37,898 nucleotides of DNA from an uncultured Bacteroidales bacterium (GCA_934726455.1 CAKVDS010000021.1:1-37898); one strand, 5' to 3'. Counted from the first letter of the stretch, positions 7,742 through 17,050 are shown. A program made the numbers and translations. Notes: generated by a model from the sequence alone, not told the origin.

Positions 7742-8719
7742 ATGTTCTGTATCTGCTCCATACATTGTATTATGCGCATCCTTTCTGTCGTCTGCCTGCT
7801 GGTGCCTGTCATTGCGGGCATGATATGGCCGGATGATGGGTTGGTGCTTGGTACTATGGTGTATTCCATCATGGCGGCCTCGCTTCTTCTCGTCCTTCAG
7901 CCTATAGCTGATGAGAGGTTCGGTATATGGCTTGTCTTTTCGGGTTTGATTCTTCTTGTGGAGGCAGTGTTCTTCATTTTTGACTTCCATCCGGCGCTTT
8001 ACGTGACAGCCTGTATGATGCTGTCATTGCTGTACAATCTGATAAGATTCTTTGAGAGATGCTCCCTCCTGCGCGAACTGTTCAAGCCCCAGTCCGTCTG
8101 GAGTTCTCTTGAGTTCCAGATGCGCCTGATGCTTTCATCATGTGCCGGACTTTGCGCGATTCCGATAATTGCTTTGGGACGATGTCTATGGGCGGCCGTG
8201 CCTATGGTTTTGTTGGCCATGGCATTCTATGTGCTTATGTATTACCGTTCTGTATCGGGCCGCAGCCTGATACTCAGACTTGACAAGGAGAGGACTATTA
8301 AGCAGATGATCCGTAACGCGGACGACCTCTCCTGTGAGGCGCTCAAGGGTATGGATGCCGACGATATGGAAAGGATGCAGGCCCTATACGGACGGATTCT
8401 CAAGATTGTGGAGAATGGGCGGCCATTTCTTGACCCGGATTATTCTCTTCAGGATCTGGCCAGTGCTGCGTTCACGAACAAGACATACATATCCAGAACA
8501 ATAAACACCATAAGCGGAAAGAACTTCCGTCAGTTCGTCAACTGTTACAGGGTGCAGTATGCCGTGGCACTTCTCCGGGCCGATCCTCGCCTGACAGTAG
8601 GGCAATTGGCTGAAATGTCCGGGTTCAACTCCAGCGTGACATTCAGCATGGCTTTCAAACTCAATATGGGAGAGACTCCGGGGGAGTACTCAATCCGTCT
8701 CCGCTCAGGGCTTGTCTGA
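7742..8719 (+). CDS. Membrane-anchored AraC family transcriptional regulator
   Basis: About 325 residues. The N-terminal 165 residues hold roughly six hydrophobic segments (such as ILSVVCLLVPVIAGMIW, IWLVFSGLILLVEAVFFIF and AAVPMVLLAMAFYVLMYY). A charged linker of about 50 residues follows, then an AraC/HTH_18 DNA-binding domain: DYSLQDLASAAFTNKTYISRT for the first helix-turn-helix and LTVGQLAEMSGFNSSVTFSMAF for the second, ending GETPGEYS. This class is thought to sense a membrane or extracellular signal; the ligand is not deducible. In-frame starts exist at 7691 (inside the terminator, unlikely), 7742 and 7772; 7772 is also plausible. The 3' end overlaps the convergent RluA-type gene by 59 bases. 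No obvious target lies next to it. Confidence 0.85.
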   Translation: MFCICSIHCIMRILSVVCLLVPVIAGMIWPDDGLVLGTMVYSIMAASLLLVLQPIADERFGIWLVFSGLILLVEAVFFIFDFHPALYVTACMMLSLLYNLIRFFERCSLLRELFKPQSVWSSLEFQMRLMLSSCAGLCAIPIIALGRCLWAAVPMVLLAMAFYVLMYYRSVSGRSLILRLDKERTIKQMIRNADDLSCEALKGMDADDMERMQALYGRILKIVENGRPFLDPDYSLQDLASAAFTNKTYISRTINTISGKNFRQFVNCYRVQYAVALLRADPRLTVGQLAEMSGFNSSVTFSMAFKLNMGETPGEYSIRLRSGLV

Positions 8720-9431
8720 CGCCTTTCCAGCTGGAAGGCACCTGGATCCTGATATCCACCGGAGTTTTCTTGACCGGATGTATGAAACTGATCTCGTGTG
8801 CCTGAAGGCAGATTCCCCCGTCCGGGTTGGAACGCGGGGCCCCGTATTTCAGGTCACCCTTTATAGGGCAACCGGCGTTGCTCAGCTGGCAGCGTATCTG
8901 GTGGTGCCGGCCGGTGAGGAGTTCGACTTCTACAAGATGGTATCTGTCGGTGCTGACCAGATAACGGTAGTTGAGTTTGGCGAGTTTCGCATCCGGGCGC
9001 GGCTTCTCTTTGTTGCCGGATGCTATCGCGTAAGTTTTGTTCTGCTTCTCGTTGCGGACGAGCCAGTCTTCCAGATGTCCTTCCGTTGGTTGTGGTCTGG
9101 CGCAGCAGAGAGCCCAGTATTTTTTGTGGATCGCACCGTCACGGAACATCGCCGTCAGTCTCTCAAGCGCTTTTGATGTTTTGGCAAGAATGCAGATGCC
9201 GCATACCGGGCGGTCCAGCCTATGCGGCACGCCGACAAAGACTTGGCCGGGCTTTGCATCCCGCTGCGCTATGAAAGCCTTGTAGGACTCGGCGAGGCAT
9301 TCGTCTCCGGTCTTGTCTCCCTGTGTTATTTCCCCGACCTTCTTGTCAACAATGAGAAGGTGGTTGTCTTCATATACGATCCTGCCCGCGAAGTCGTCGT
9401 ATTCTTCTTTTGTCAGCTGTCTGTAAATCAT
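8661..9431 (-). CDS. RluA family pseudouridine synthase
   Basis: A 256-residue enzyme that converts specific uridines in rRNA or tRNA to pseudouridine. Key motifs are VPHRLDRPVCGI, with the catalytic Asp in HRLDRP, then AKTSKALERL, KKYWALC, TGRHHQIRCQLS and GDLKYGAP. There is no S4 domain ahead of the catalytic domain, so it is a single-domain member; which RNA position it modifies cannot be told. The ATG at 9431 is preceded within 4 bases by a TAACTTCG element. Its last 59 bases overlap the end of the convergent AraC gene, so the final residues of each are encoded opposite the other. Confidence 0.92.
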   Translation of the reverse strand: MIYRQLTKEEYDDFAGRIVYEDNHLLIVDKKVGEITQGDKTGDECLAESYKAFIAQRDAKPGQVFVGVPHRLDRPVCGICILAKTSKALERLTAMFRDGAIHKKYWALCCARPQPTEGHLEDWLVRNEKQNKTYAIASGNKEKPRPDAKLAKLNYRYLVSTDRYHLVEVELLTGRHHQIRCQLSNAGCPIKGDLKYGAPRSNPDGGICLQAHEISFIHPVKKTPVDIRIQVPSSWKGVRQALSGDGLSTPPESLPY

Positions 9432-9435
9432 GGCG

Positions 9436-9443
9436 CGAAGTTA
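9436..9443 (-). promoter_or_regulatory. Probable -7 element (TAACTTCG) for the RluA-type gene
   Basis: The minus strand reads TAACTTCG, one mismatch from TAnnTTTG, 4 bases before the ATG. It lies just after the terminator of the upstream lipoprotein gene, which would otherwise leave this gene without a promoter. No clear -33 box. Confidence 0.45.
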
Positions 9444-9446
9444 CGC

Positions 9447-9481
9447 AAAAAAGCCGTCCCATAGTCAACAGGGGCGGCTTT
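9447..9481 (-). terminator. Terminator of the FISUMP-like lipoprotein gene
   Basis: On the minus strand AAAGCCGCCCC pairs with GGGACGGCTTT (11 bp including one G-T pair) around a 10-base loop, with a run of T at the end. It separates the lipoprotein gene from the RluA-type gene. Confidence 0.8.
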
Positions 9482-9503
9482 CATTCTGATTTTCCGTCTT
9501 CGT

Positions 9504-10700
9504 TTATTCAGCTACGCAACGTACGGAAAGCGCTTGAGAGCGTGCGTCTTTCTGGTCGTACTTGTTGTACAGACGTTTTGTCTTGCTTATGAAAGTATAT
9601 CTTCCATATAAGGCCGGGTTGGCTTCCAGATCCGCGCTGGCCTTTCCTGCTGTGCCGACCCACATTCCGCCATAAGGGTTGATTTCAGGGAAGTCGAGAC
9701 CGCCACTGTAGTTGACGCGCGTTCCGACAGCCGGCCACCACTGTCCGTCCTGGGTGATTCCGTAGTTGACCGTGTCCCACTCTGCCTTGCTGAAGTCATG
9801 CCATGAGTACGGGTGGTCGCCGTTGGCTGCGAGGACAGGCACCTTGTATCCCGGAGGGCACGGGTCGTTGATTGACTTGGTGAGGCTCACTCCGCCCCAA
9901 GCGTCATCATCGGAGGTGTCTCTCCAGTCCTTTGATGCCGGGTAGTTGATGTTATCCCCATCCTTCATCACTTTGTAGAACACTGTAGGGTTCTGGATGC
10001 TCTTCTCGTATGAGCCGAAGCCTTCTGCGACTTCATATGGTGTGACGGTGATAGCCTTGTTGTCCATAGTATAGACTGCCGGTTCGCCGTCGGCTGAGTA
10101 TGAGTAGTCCTCGTTCTGTACGGTGAATGCGGCAGGACCCTCGAAAGGGTCTTTGCGGCCCCACTGATAGAGGAGTCCCTTGCTGTTCCAGTCTCCCGCT
10201 TCGGCGCTGCTGGCTCCGAGGTTGCGGTCCATGAATTTCCATACGGTTCCGTTCGCTGTGGCAGGGCTGCTCCACAGGCTCGCTGACGGGTCGTAGTCGC
10301 TTATCCAGAGGTGCCAGCTCCAGAGGATGTTGTCTCCCTCGTCCCTCACTGCCACGAGAGCGTTGCCGGAAACTTTGCCGGTCTTGACTACCACCTGCTT
10401 GGTCTCAGGTACATAGTAGAGTTCTTCGATGAGGGCTTTGGCATCTTGCCACAGGAGTTCGGCGGTAGCGGCTTCTCCAACTTCTTCAGTGGTGGAGTTG
10501 CCTTTGTACTGGACTGAGAAGACTGACGTCTTGCCCGGGGCGACGATGTACGAATTGGCTGTTTCTCCTGTTGCGTTGAGGTTGACTGCATCGCTCGGGA
10601 CGGTGACCTCCTCCTCTCCTGCTTTGTTCTCCTTGGCGCACCCGGCGGCAAGGATGGCGAGCGCTGCCGCGCAAGCCCATAAGGTACTACACTTTTTCAT
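9504..10700 (-). CDS. Surface lipoprotein, FISUMP-like (paralogue A)
   Basis: A 398-residue lipoprotein: signal peptide with lipobox LAAGC (Cys21) followed by KENKAGEEE, an acidic stretch of the kind that sends Bacteroidetes lipoproteins to the cell surface. An N-terminal beta domain (about 40-135) contains TANSYIVAPG and GDNILWSWHLW. The rest resembles the Fibrobacter major paralogous (FISUMP) domain: FMDRNLGA, GLLYQWGRKDPF, DPCPPGYKVP and a C-terminal LSVRCVAE. Such domains occur on secreted or surface proteins of unknown ligand. It shares its whole layout with the protein at 24524-25771 on the far side of the PUL. It lies downstream of the propeller regulator on the same strand. A binding role is only inference. 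Confidence 0.75.
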   Translation of the reverse strand: MKKCSTLWACAAALAILAAGCAKENKAGEEEVTVPSDAVNLNATGETANSYIVAPGKTSVFSVQYKGNSTTEEVGEAATAELLWQDAKALIEELYYVPETKQVVVKTGKVSGNALVAVRDEGDNILWSWHLWISDYDPSASLWSSPATANGTVWKFMDRNLGASSAEAGDWNSKGLLYQWGRKDPFEGPAAFTVQNEDYSYSADGEPAVYTMDNKAITVTPYEVAEGFGSYEKSIQNPTVFYKVMKDGDNINYPASKDWRDTSDDDAWGGVSLTKSINDPCPPGYKVPVLAANGDHPYSWHDFSKAEWDTVNYGITQDGQWWPAVGTRVNYSGGLDFPEINPYGGMWVGTAGKASADLEANPALYGRYTFISKTKRLYNKYDQKDARSQALSVRCVAE

Positions 10701-10764
10701 GGTGATTTTTTATGATACTGTATTCGTCTACAAGGTAGTGAAAAGAATTGAAAAACATGCGTTT

Positions 10765-13578
10765 TTACAATCTTTTTTTGTATTCTCCGGGTGTCATTCC
10801 GAATCTTTGTCTGAATGCGGTGCTGAAATAGTGAGTGTCATTGAAACCGCTTTTGTAGGCCACTTCGGACAAAGAGTGTTCCCCGCTCCTGAGCAGGTCT
10901 GTCACCTGTTTGAACCTTATGTCCCGTATGATTGCTGCAGGGGAGCTTCCAAGTATGGTCCGTGTCTTGTCAAACAGCCTGGAGCGGCTCACATTGAGTG
11001 CCGATGCGACTTTCTTGACATCTAGATCCGGTTCTCCGATATGGGCGGTGATGTACTCGACCATGTCTTTTATGAAGATTCTGTCGGCCCCTTTGAGCCT
11101 GCCGTAGTAGGGCTCTTCCTCTTCGACCCGTTTCCACCTTTTATAGGCCGCTCTTCCGCATATAAGAAGAATGACGGCCAGATAAGAGACTATCGCCCAC
11201 CATGAAAGGTAGAAAGGAGCTTTTACCAGCAATCTTACCGGGACGGTGTTCTCGACATCATTCCCGTTGCCGTTTGTTGAACGCAGTTCAAGAGTATGCA
11301 TGCCGATTCCCGGTGTGTGCAATTTCAGGCTTCGCCGGTTTCCGATGTTATGCCATTCCCCATTGTCGATTCTGTAGTAGTAGATTATTCTTTCCGGGGC
11401 GGTCATGTCCATCGCTTGGAAATCAAGCCTGAGGTCTTCACCTGCGGTGCATTTCAGAGGCTCTGCCGGGTCGTGGGAGCGGATGTTGATCTCCGGTGTA
11501 TAAGAACTGTTGGATATGAGGGCCGGGTCAAAGTAGAGGATGCCTCCGGTGGTGTTGAAATAGATATTGCCGTTTGAAGCGAGCAGGGGATCACCCTCGT
11601 TGAAGCGGACCCGGTGGCCGAGCCTTTCGTATGAGAATCCCTCTATGCTGCCGTTTGCCGGATTGTATTTGTTGAGGCCCTCGTCTGTGGCTATCCAGAT
11701 ATTGCCTGAATTGTCCTGTATGGAAGAAAGGGTGAAGTCGGACATCATCCCGTCTTTTGTCCCGAGGACGTTGTCCGGGAAACGGTAGAATCCCCCTCCA
11801 TAGGTGCAGGCGTAGATTGTCCCGTCCCGAGATATGCTTATGTGCTGGACGTCCCTGACATTGGACTGGTCTGTGCTTCCGCTTGACAGGAGGTGGTTCG
11901 TGAATGTCAGATCTTCCGGAGCGCGTGACGGGTCGTCACATATAAAGATGCCTAGTGTGCCGCAGGCGTACAGCTTGCCTCCATGGTGAGTCACGAAACG
12001 CAGCCTGTTGTGATATCTGGTCGGGAAATCAAGGCGGTTTTTCCTGCTGATGAATTCTTCAGTGGACGGGTCCAGATACGAGAGCCCGTCATCGAATGTG
12101 GCGAGCCATATTCTGCCGGAAGAGTCCACGTCGACGGAGAATACTTCTTTCCCGTTGAGTCCATAGTAGGAGTCCCGGTCGAGCTGGAAGTGCCTGATTG
12201 AGTATCGGCGGTTTTTTGTCAAGGACAAACTGAACAGCCCGTCACGTCTGGTTCCAAGATAGATTGTGCCGTCCGGAGCCTGCCGTATGGTATATATGCT
12301 GCCGAAATCCTTTCCCGGTCTTTGTTTGATTGTTCCGTCCTCCTGAAGTTCGCCTGTTTTGGACAGTCCGGCATCGTAGACATGGAGGCGTCCGTTTTTG
12401 GTGCCGGCCCAGATTCTCCCATCCTTGTCTTCCATAAGTGCTCTCACACTGTTGTCAGGACTGATGCCTTTGCCTTTTGAGTCCGATGGCAGCTTGAGGT
12501 GAAAATGATCTTCGTTGAACACGGCTTTCATCAGCCCGTTCCAGTTGGTTCCGATCCATAGGATCCCCTGCCGGTCGGAGAATATGGCTGTGGCCCGGTT
12601 CTCGCCGTTCCATTGTTGCTGGACGGAGTCGTCAAAGAACGGCACGAGGCGTCGTTTCAGGGGATCGTACCAGTCTACGCCTCCGAGGTTGGAATGAATC
12701 CATAGCTGTCCGGAATTATCGGTGAGCAGGCTTATCTGACTGCCGGCCTGCAACGACTCGGAATATAGTCGTGACGTGCCGCCGTCCTTGAGATCAACGA
12801 GGAACAGCTCCGCATTGGAAGTTGCCGCCAATATTTCATCGCTGCCCTGAACAGGGGCAAGGGCTGTAATGCCGCTTTTTGTCGGCAGTCGGTATTTTTT
12901 ATCGTTAGACTCCGTGTGCAGGTAGAGGATGCCGTCCTGTGCTCCGAAGAAGAGGACTCCGTCGCTTTCTGCTGCGCTTTTTACCGGGGCGGACAGGACC
13001 GGATGCCCGTCAAGCAGCGGCCCGATGTCGCTCAAGATCCACATTCTCCCGTCTTTTTGGAAGAAGATGCCGTCAGGTACGGCTCCCTCCGGCAATTTGA
13101 CTTCTGATATGGTGCATGTCCTGTCGGGTGCTATGTCTATTCTTGTAAGCTTGCCGGTCGAGTCCAGCCGATATATCTGTTTCCCGTCAGGTGATTTGAA
13201 GTATCCGGATTCGGCGGCGGTTCCGCTGATTTCTTCAAAGGTCGAGTCTTGCCTGTTGAAGCGGTATAGACAGTTGTCATAGGCCGGAGCCCAGATGTCT
13301 CCGTTGCAGTCTGCCGTGACATTCGTGAAACGGTTGGTCATTTTGTCAGGCGGAAGAGAATAACGTGAGAATTCATGTCCGTCAAACATCAGCAGCCCGT
13401 CCCATGTCGCGATCCATATATATCCCTCTTTGTCCTGACTGATTTTGTGGATTGTCTTCAGGGACTGGTTGCCTGTGCTGCCGTACCATGTGAAATAATG
13501 GGGCGGTTGTGTGTGTGCCGGTGAGGTGCCGAGCGACAGCCATATTATGAGGCAGAATATTGGTCTCAGTCTGTTCAT
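10765..13578 (-). CDS. Transmembrane propeller sensor fused directly to an AraC DNA-binding domain (PUL regulator)
   Basis: A 937-residue protein. A signal peptide (MNRLRPIFCLIIWLSLGTS) leads into many two-component-regulator propeller repeats, seen as recurring DxxGxIWIAT-type strands (KEGYIWIATWDGL, RQGILWIGTNWNGL, DGRIWAGTKNGRL, SGNIWIATDEGLN). A Y_Y_Y-type Ig domain follows (YYYRIDNGEWHNIG), then one membrane helix (WWAIVSYLAVILLICG). About 20 residues later comes an AraC domain (DLDVKKVASALNVSRSRLF and SLSEVAYKSGFNDTHYFSTA, ending GMTPGEYKKRL). Classical hybrid two-component systems have histidine kinase and receiver domains between helix and AraC domain; both are absent here. It is divergent from susC, which it probably controls. 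Upstream in-frame starts exist, but the ATG at 13578 gives the signal peptide. Confidence 0.88.
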   Translation of the reverse strand: MNRLRPIFCLIIWLSLGTSPAHTQPPHYFTWYGSTGNQSLKTIHKISQDKEGYIWIATWDGLLMFDGHEFSRYSLPPDKMTNRFTNVTADCNGDIWAPAYDNCLYRFNRQDSTFEEISGTAAESGYFKSPDGKQIYRLDSTGKLTRIDIAPDRTCTISEVKLPEGAVPDGIFFQKDGRMWILSDIGPLLDGHPVLSAPVKSAAESDGVLFFGAQDGILYLHTESNDKKYRLPTKSGITALAPVQGSDEILAATSNAELFLVDLKDGGTSRLYSESLQAGSQISLLTDNSGQLWIHSNLGGVDWYDPLKRRLVPFFDDSVQQQWNGENRATAIFSDRQGILWIGTNWNGLMKAVFNEDHFHLKLPSDSKGKGISPDNSVRALMEDKDGRIWAGTKNGRLHVYDAGLSKTGELQEDGTIKQRPGKDFGSIYTIRQAPDGTIYLGTRRDGLFSLSLTKNRRYSIRHFQLDRDSYYGLNGKEVFSVDVDSSGRIWLATFDDGLSYLDPSTEEFISRKNRLDFPTRYHNRLRFVTHHGGKLYACGTLGIFICDDPSRAPEDLTFTNHLLSSGSTDQSNVRDVQHISISRDGTIYACTYGGGFYRFPDNVLGTKDGMMSDFTLSSIQDNSGNIWIATDEGLNKYNPANGSIEGFSYERLGHRVRFNEGDPLLASNGNIYFNTTGGILYFDPALISNSSYTPEINIRSHDPAEPLKCTAGEDLRLDFQAMDMTAPERIIYYYRIDNGEWHNIGNRRSLKLHTPGIGMHTLELRSTNGNGNDVENTVPVRLLVKAPFYLSWWAIVSYLAVILLICGRAAYKRWKRVEEEEPYYGRLKGADRIFIKDMVEYITAHIGEPDLDVKKVASALNVSRSRLFDKTRTILGSSPAAIIRDIRFKQVTDLLRSGEHSLSEVAYKSGFNDTHYFSTAFRQRFGMTPGEYKKRL

Positions 13579-13583
13579 GTGGA

Positions 13584-13591
13584 CAAAAATA
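13584..13591 (-). promoter_or_regulatory. -7 element (TATTTTTG) next to the start of the propeller regulator
   Basis: The minus strand reads TATTTTTG, an exact TAnnTTTG match, 5 bases before the ATG at 13578. A transcript from here would be nearly leaderless. A competing element lies at 13645-13652. Confidence 0.4.
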
Positions 13592-13644
13592 CACATATTT
13601 TTATGGTGTTGGACGAATTTAAACATTTTATGTAGCGTTTTAGA

Positions 13645-13652
13645 CAAATTTA
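13645..13652 (-). promoter_or_regulatory. Alternative -7 element (TAAATTTG) for the propeller regulator
   Basis: The minus strand reads TAAATTTG, also an exact match. It would give a leader of roughly 60 bases and sits back to back with the susC element at 13667. Which of the two is used cannot be decided from sequence. Confidence 0.4.
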
Positions 13653-13666
13653 TAATCTCGTATCGT

Positions 13667-13674
13667 TAGTTTTG
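13667..13674 (+). promoter_or_regulatory. -7 element (TAGTTTTG) of the susC operon
   Basis: TAGTTTTG matches TAnnTTTG exactly and would give a leader of about 80 bases before susC. No good -33 box is visible, which suits a promoter that needs an activator such as the divergent AraC-type regulator. Confidence 0.5.
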
Positions 13675-13760
13675 CGGTGCTTGCAATTGTAGAAATTTCG
13701 GTTGCAGGTCAGATAATACTAAAACTTTTTAATAACACTTTTAACCAGTTAATGTTCCAA

Positions 13761-16700
13761 ATGGATTCTAAAAAGATTATTTTGACTGCCATTTGTCTGT
13801 TTTGCGCTTTGTTTTCAGCAAGTGCACAGCAGCGGGTAAGCGGCAAAGTCACCGATGTGACGGGGGAGCCTGTCATAGGTGCCGGCGTTGTCGTGGAGAG
13901 CAGCGGAGCGGGTGTCGTTACCGGACTTGACGGCTCCTTCACTGTCAATGCGGCAAAAGGAGACAGACTCTCCATTTCTTCCATCGGGTATGTGACCCGG
14001 CTTGTCTCCGTCTCAGAATCGCCGATGGTGATAGTTCTGGATACGGACAATACCATGCTTGAAGATGTGGTGGTGATAGGTTATGGTTCCGTCAAGCGCC
14101 GCGATTTGACTGGAGCCGTCTCCTCTGTCAAGGGATCTGAACTTGCTTCCAATCCTGTGGCCAATGTCTCACAGGCTTTGCAAGGACGGCTTGCTGGAGT
14201 CAATGTCGTCTCTGAGGACGGTCGCCCGGGCGCTTCCGTGTCGGTCCGCGTACGTGGAGGAGGCTCTATAACCCAGTCAAATGAGCCTTTATACATAGTG
14301 GACGGATTTCCGGTCGGGGGTATAAGCGATATCCCGGCTTCTGAAATAGAATCAATCGATGTCTTGAAGGACGCATCTTCCACTGCTATCTATGGTGCGA
14401 GAGGTGCGAACGGTGTCATTCTTGTCACCACAAGATCAGCCAAGGCCGGCAGGGTGAAGGTTTCATACGACGGCTATGTCCAGATGAAGAATGTCGCCAA
14501 AACTTTCGAGACCATGTCGGCTCAGGATTATCTTCTCTTCAACTGGGGATACGCTACATCCAGAGGCACCGCCAACGGCGACGGTTTCGCCAAGTATTTC
14601 GGACTCGGGACGGCTTATGGCAACCACTATAAGGATTATGCTTCCGTTGCGACTCATGATTATACACAGGACCTTCTCCGTACTGCTTTCTCGCATAGCC
14701 ATACCGTCAATGTCAGCGGAGGCTCTGAGGATACGAAAGTCAACTTTACTCTTGGATATGTAGATGACGAGGGCATCAAGATCAATTCAGACTACAACCG
14801 TTTCAATGCGGCTCTTAAGGTGAGTCAGAAACTTGCGAAACGGCTCACCCTCGATCTGGATGCACGTTATGTGGAGACGAACACCAATGGCCGGGAAAGC
14901 TCCGTGAGCGGCCGCGGCTCTACACTCTCCAGCGCATATTTTTACCGTCCTATAGATAACCCGTTGGGTGGTGTGGACTATTCTGACGTGACTTCCGCGT
15001 TCAGCTTCGGTATCGAGAACATTGATCCGGACCACAATCCGGTGCTGCTTACGCAGGATATTACAAACCGTAATATGAGCCGCTCGCTCAGGGCTTCGGC
15101 TGCACTGTCATGGGAAATAGTGGACGGGCTGACAGCCCGCAGCGAACTGTCCATGAGCAGAGGGTCTTCGCGCAGCACGTATTATGAGAACGGCTATACC
15201 AACAAGGAGAAGAGGGCCACTCTCGGGCGCAGCATCAGTGAAGGTCTGCGTTCGGTCACGACCGTCAGCTGGAACAAGGATTTCGGCGGACGTCATAGCC
15301 TTGGACTTCTTGCAGGTAACGAGCTTGCTGCCAGTTCTTCCGAAGGTTCATCACTTTCCGGCAACGGGTATCCGGACGCGTTTGACTATGACACCACCAT
15401 GGGCTTGATCCAGATGGCCACAGGCAAGTTCTCGGCCACCAATACCATCAATGTCCCGTCACATACGGTGTCTTTCTTCGGACGTGCCAACTACAGTTTC
15501 ATGGACCGGTATCTGCTCACCGCCACGTTCCGTGCGGACGGTTCCAGCAAGTTCGCCCCTAACAACCGCTGGGGCTATTTCCCGGCTGCCGCCGCAGCGT
15601 GGAGGATCATTGACGAGCCGTTCATGGAGAACGCGAAGTCCTGGCTCTCAAATCTCAAACTCAGGCTGTCTTACGGTACTTCAGGCGCTGACAACATCAG
15701 TTCCAACCTCTGGAGAGAGACTTGGAAAACATTGCCTCTCAGCCAGAACACAATTCCTATCGGAGGTGAATTCATCTCGTTCTATGCTCCGGACGGGCTT
15801 CTGGCCAATCCTGATCTTAAATGGGAGACCACCATTTCCCGTAATATCGGTGTTGACTACGGTTTCCTTGACGGGCGTCTGAACGGAGCCCTCGAACTGT
15901 ACTGGAATACGACAAAGGATCTCCTTATGGCGGTTCCGGTGGACAATACAACTGGATATTCGTATCAGTATCAGAACTTCGGGCGCACTTCAAACAGGGG
16001 TGTAGAACTTTCCCTCAATGCCGTGCTCGTAGACAACAGCGACTGGCATCTTGACATAAATGCGCTCTACAACTACAACCGTAACAATCTTGATGAACTT
16101 GCGAATGCTGACCAGTACCAGTACTCTTCCTATTGGTCTTCTTCTGCTACAGTCCCGGTAAATGACTATATGCTTGAGGTGGGGCGTCCGATCGGCCTTG
16201 TCCGTGGATTCAAGAGCAACGGCTGGTATACGACGGCTGACTTCAATTATGATCCTGCTACTGGAATGTACAGCCTGAAAGAGGGTGTCCCTGACATCGC
16301 CAAGGCTGTGACCGCTACCCAGAACCATCCGTTCAAGGTCCCTGCCGGACAGGGGGCGTTTCCGGGATGTGCCAAGTTTGAAGACACTGACGGCAACGGA
16401 ACGGTGAATCTTGATGATGTGACCGAGATAGCGGAACTTATGCCGCGCCATACCGGTGGCTTCAGCATCAATGCGCATTGGCGTGACTGGGATTTCTCGG
16501 GCAATTTCAATTGGGTTCTCGGCGGTAAGGTCTATAATGTGAACATGATGATTATGCAGTCCGGAGGAGAGTTCAACGGTATCGGCCGTCAGAGGCTCGC
16601 TACAATGGCGGATGCATACAAGGTCTATAATATCAATGATTCGGGCGACATCTATGCCGTGACGGATCCGGACGAACTCGACCGTCTCAATTCTGGCGCA

Positions 16701-17033
16701 CAGTACCCGACTCCATATCACCAGAGCGGTATTGCCGAGTCGCGTTGGCTTGAGGACGGCTCATACCTCCGTCTTCAGAATCTTACGGTAGGCTACACCC
16801 TTCCGAACAAGATTTCGCGTAAAGTCGGCATCGAGCGCATGCGCTTCTACCTTACAGCAAGCAACCTCTTCTGCCTCACCTCTTATTCCGGTCTTGATCC
16901 TGAGGTCAATACATATACATCAGGCAGGATAGATTTCGGTGGCAGCCTCAACTGTCTTCCGACTATGAACATGGACTACGGCGCATACCCGCGCTCACGT
17001 TCATTCACTTTCGGGGCGAACATAACTTTCTGA
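13761..17033 (+). CDS. SusC/RagA family TonB-linked outer-membrane transporter
   Basis: About 1,090 residues. A signal peptide (MDSKKIILTAICLFCALFSA, ending near SAQ) is followed by the carboxypeptidase-D-like regulatory domain (RVSGKVTDVTGEPVIGAGVV to SISSIGYVTRLVSV). Next is a TonB-box-like stretch and plug domain (EDVVVIGYGSVKRRDLTGAV, SQALQGRLAGV, IYGARGANGVILVTT), then the 22-strand barrel ending in ITF. There is no STN domain, so it is not expected to signal to an anti-sigma factor, which fits control by the AraC-type regulator. It forms the import channel whose lid is the SusD protein encoded 17 bases downstream. The glycan is inferred from the CE8/GH95 neighbours to be pectic. An ATG at 13752 is an alternative start. 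Confidence 0.95.
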   Translation: MDSKKIILTAICLFCALFSASAQQRVSGKVTDVTGEPVIGAGVVVESSGAGVVTGLDGSFTVNAAKGDRLSISSIGYVTRLVSVSESPMVIVLDTDNTMLEDVVVIGYGSVKRRDLTGAVSSVKGSELASNPVANVSQALQGRLAGVNVVSEDGRPGASVSVRVRGGGSITQSNEPLYIVDGFPVGGISDIPASEIESIDVLKDASSTAIYGARGANGVILVTTRSAKAGRVKVSYDGYVQMKNVAKTFETMSAQDYLLFNWGYATSRGTANGDGFAKYFGLGTAYGNHYKDYASVATHDYTQDLLRTAFSHSHTVNVSGGSEDTKVNFTLGYVDDEGIKINSDYNRFNAALKVSQKLAKRLTLDLDARYVETNTNGRESSVSGRGSTLSSAYFYRPIDNPLGGVDYSDVTSAFSFGIENIDPDHNPVLLTQDITNRNMSRSLRASAALSWEIVDGLTARSELSMSRGSSRSTYYENGYTNKEKRATLGRSISEGLRSVTTVSWNKDFGGRHSLGLLAGNELAASSSEGSSLSGNGYPDAFDYDTTMGLIQMATGKFSATNTINVPSHTVSFFGRANYSFMDRYLLTATFRADGSSKFAPNNRWGYFPAAAAAWRIIDEPFMENAKSWLSNLKLRLSYGTSGADNISSNLWRETWKTLPLSQNTIPIGGEFISFYAPDGLLANPDLKWETTISRNIGVDYGFLDGRLNGALELYWNTTKDLLMAVPVDNTTGYSYQYQNFGRTSNRGVELSLNAVLVDNSDWHLDINALYNYNRNNLDELANADQYQYSSYWSSSATVPVNDYMLEVGRPIGLVRGFKSNGWYTTADFNYDPATGMYSLKEGVPDIAKAVTATQNHPFKVPAGQGAFPGCAKFEDTDGNGTVNLDDVTEIAELMPRHTGGFSINAHWRDWDFSGNFNWVLGGKVYNVNMMIMQSGGEFNGIGRQRLATMADAYKVYNINDSGDIYAVTDPDELDRLNSGAQYPTPYHQSGIAESRWLEDGSYLRLQNLTVGYTLPNKISRKVGIERMRFYLTASNLFCLTSYSGLDPEVNTYTSGRIDFGGSLNCLPTMNMDYGAYPRSRSFTFGANITF

Positions 17034-17050
17034 TAAACTGAACATACGAA

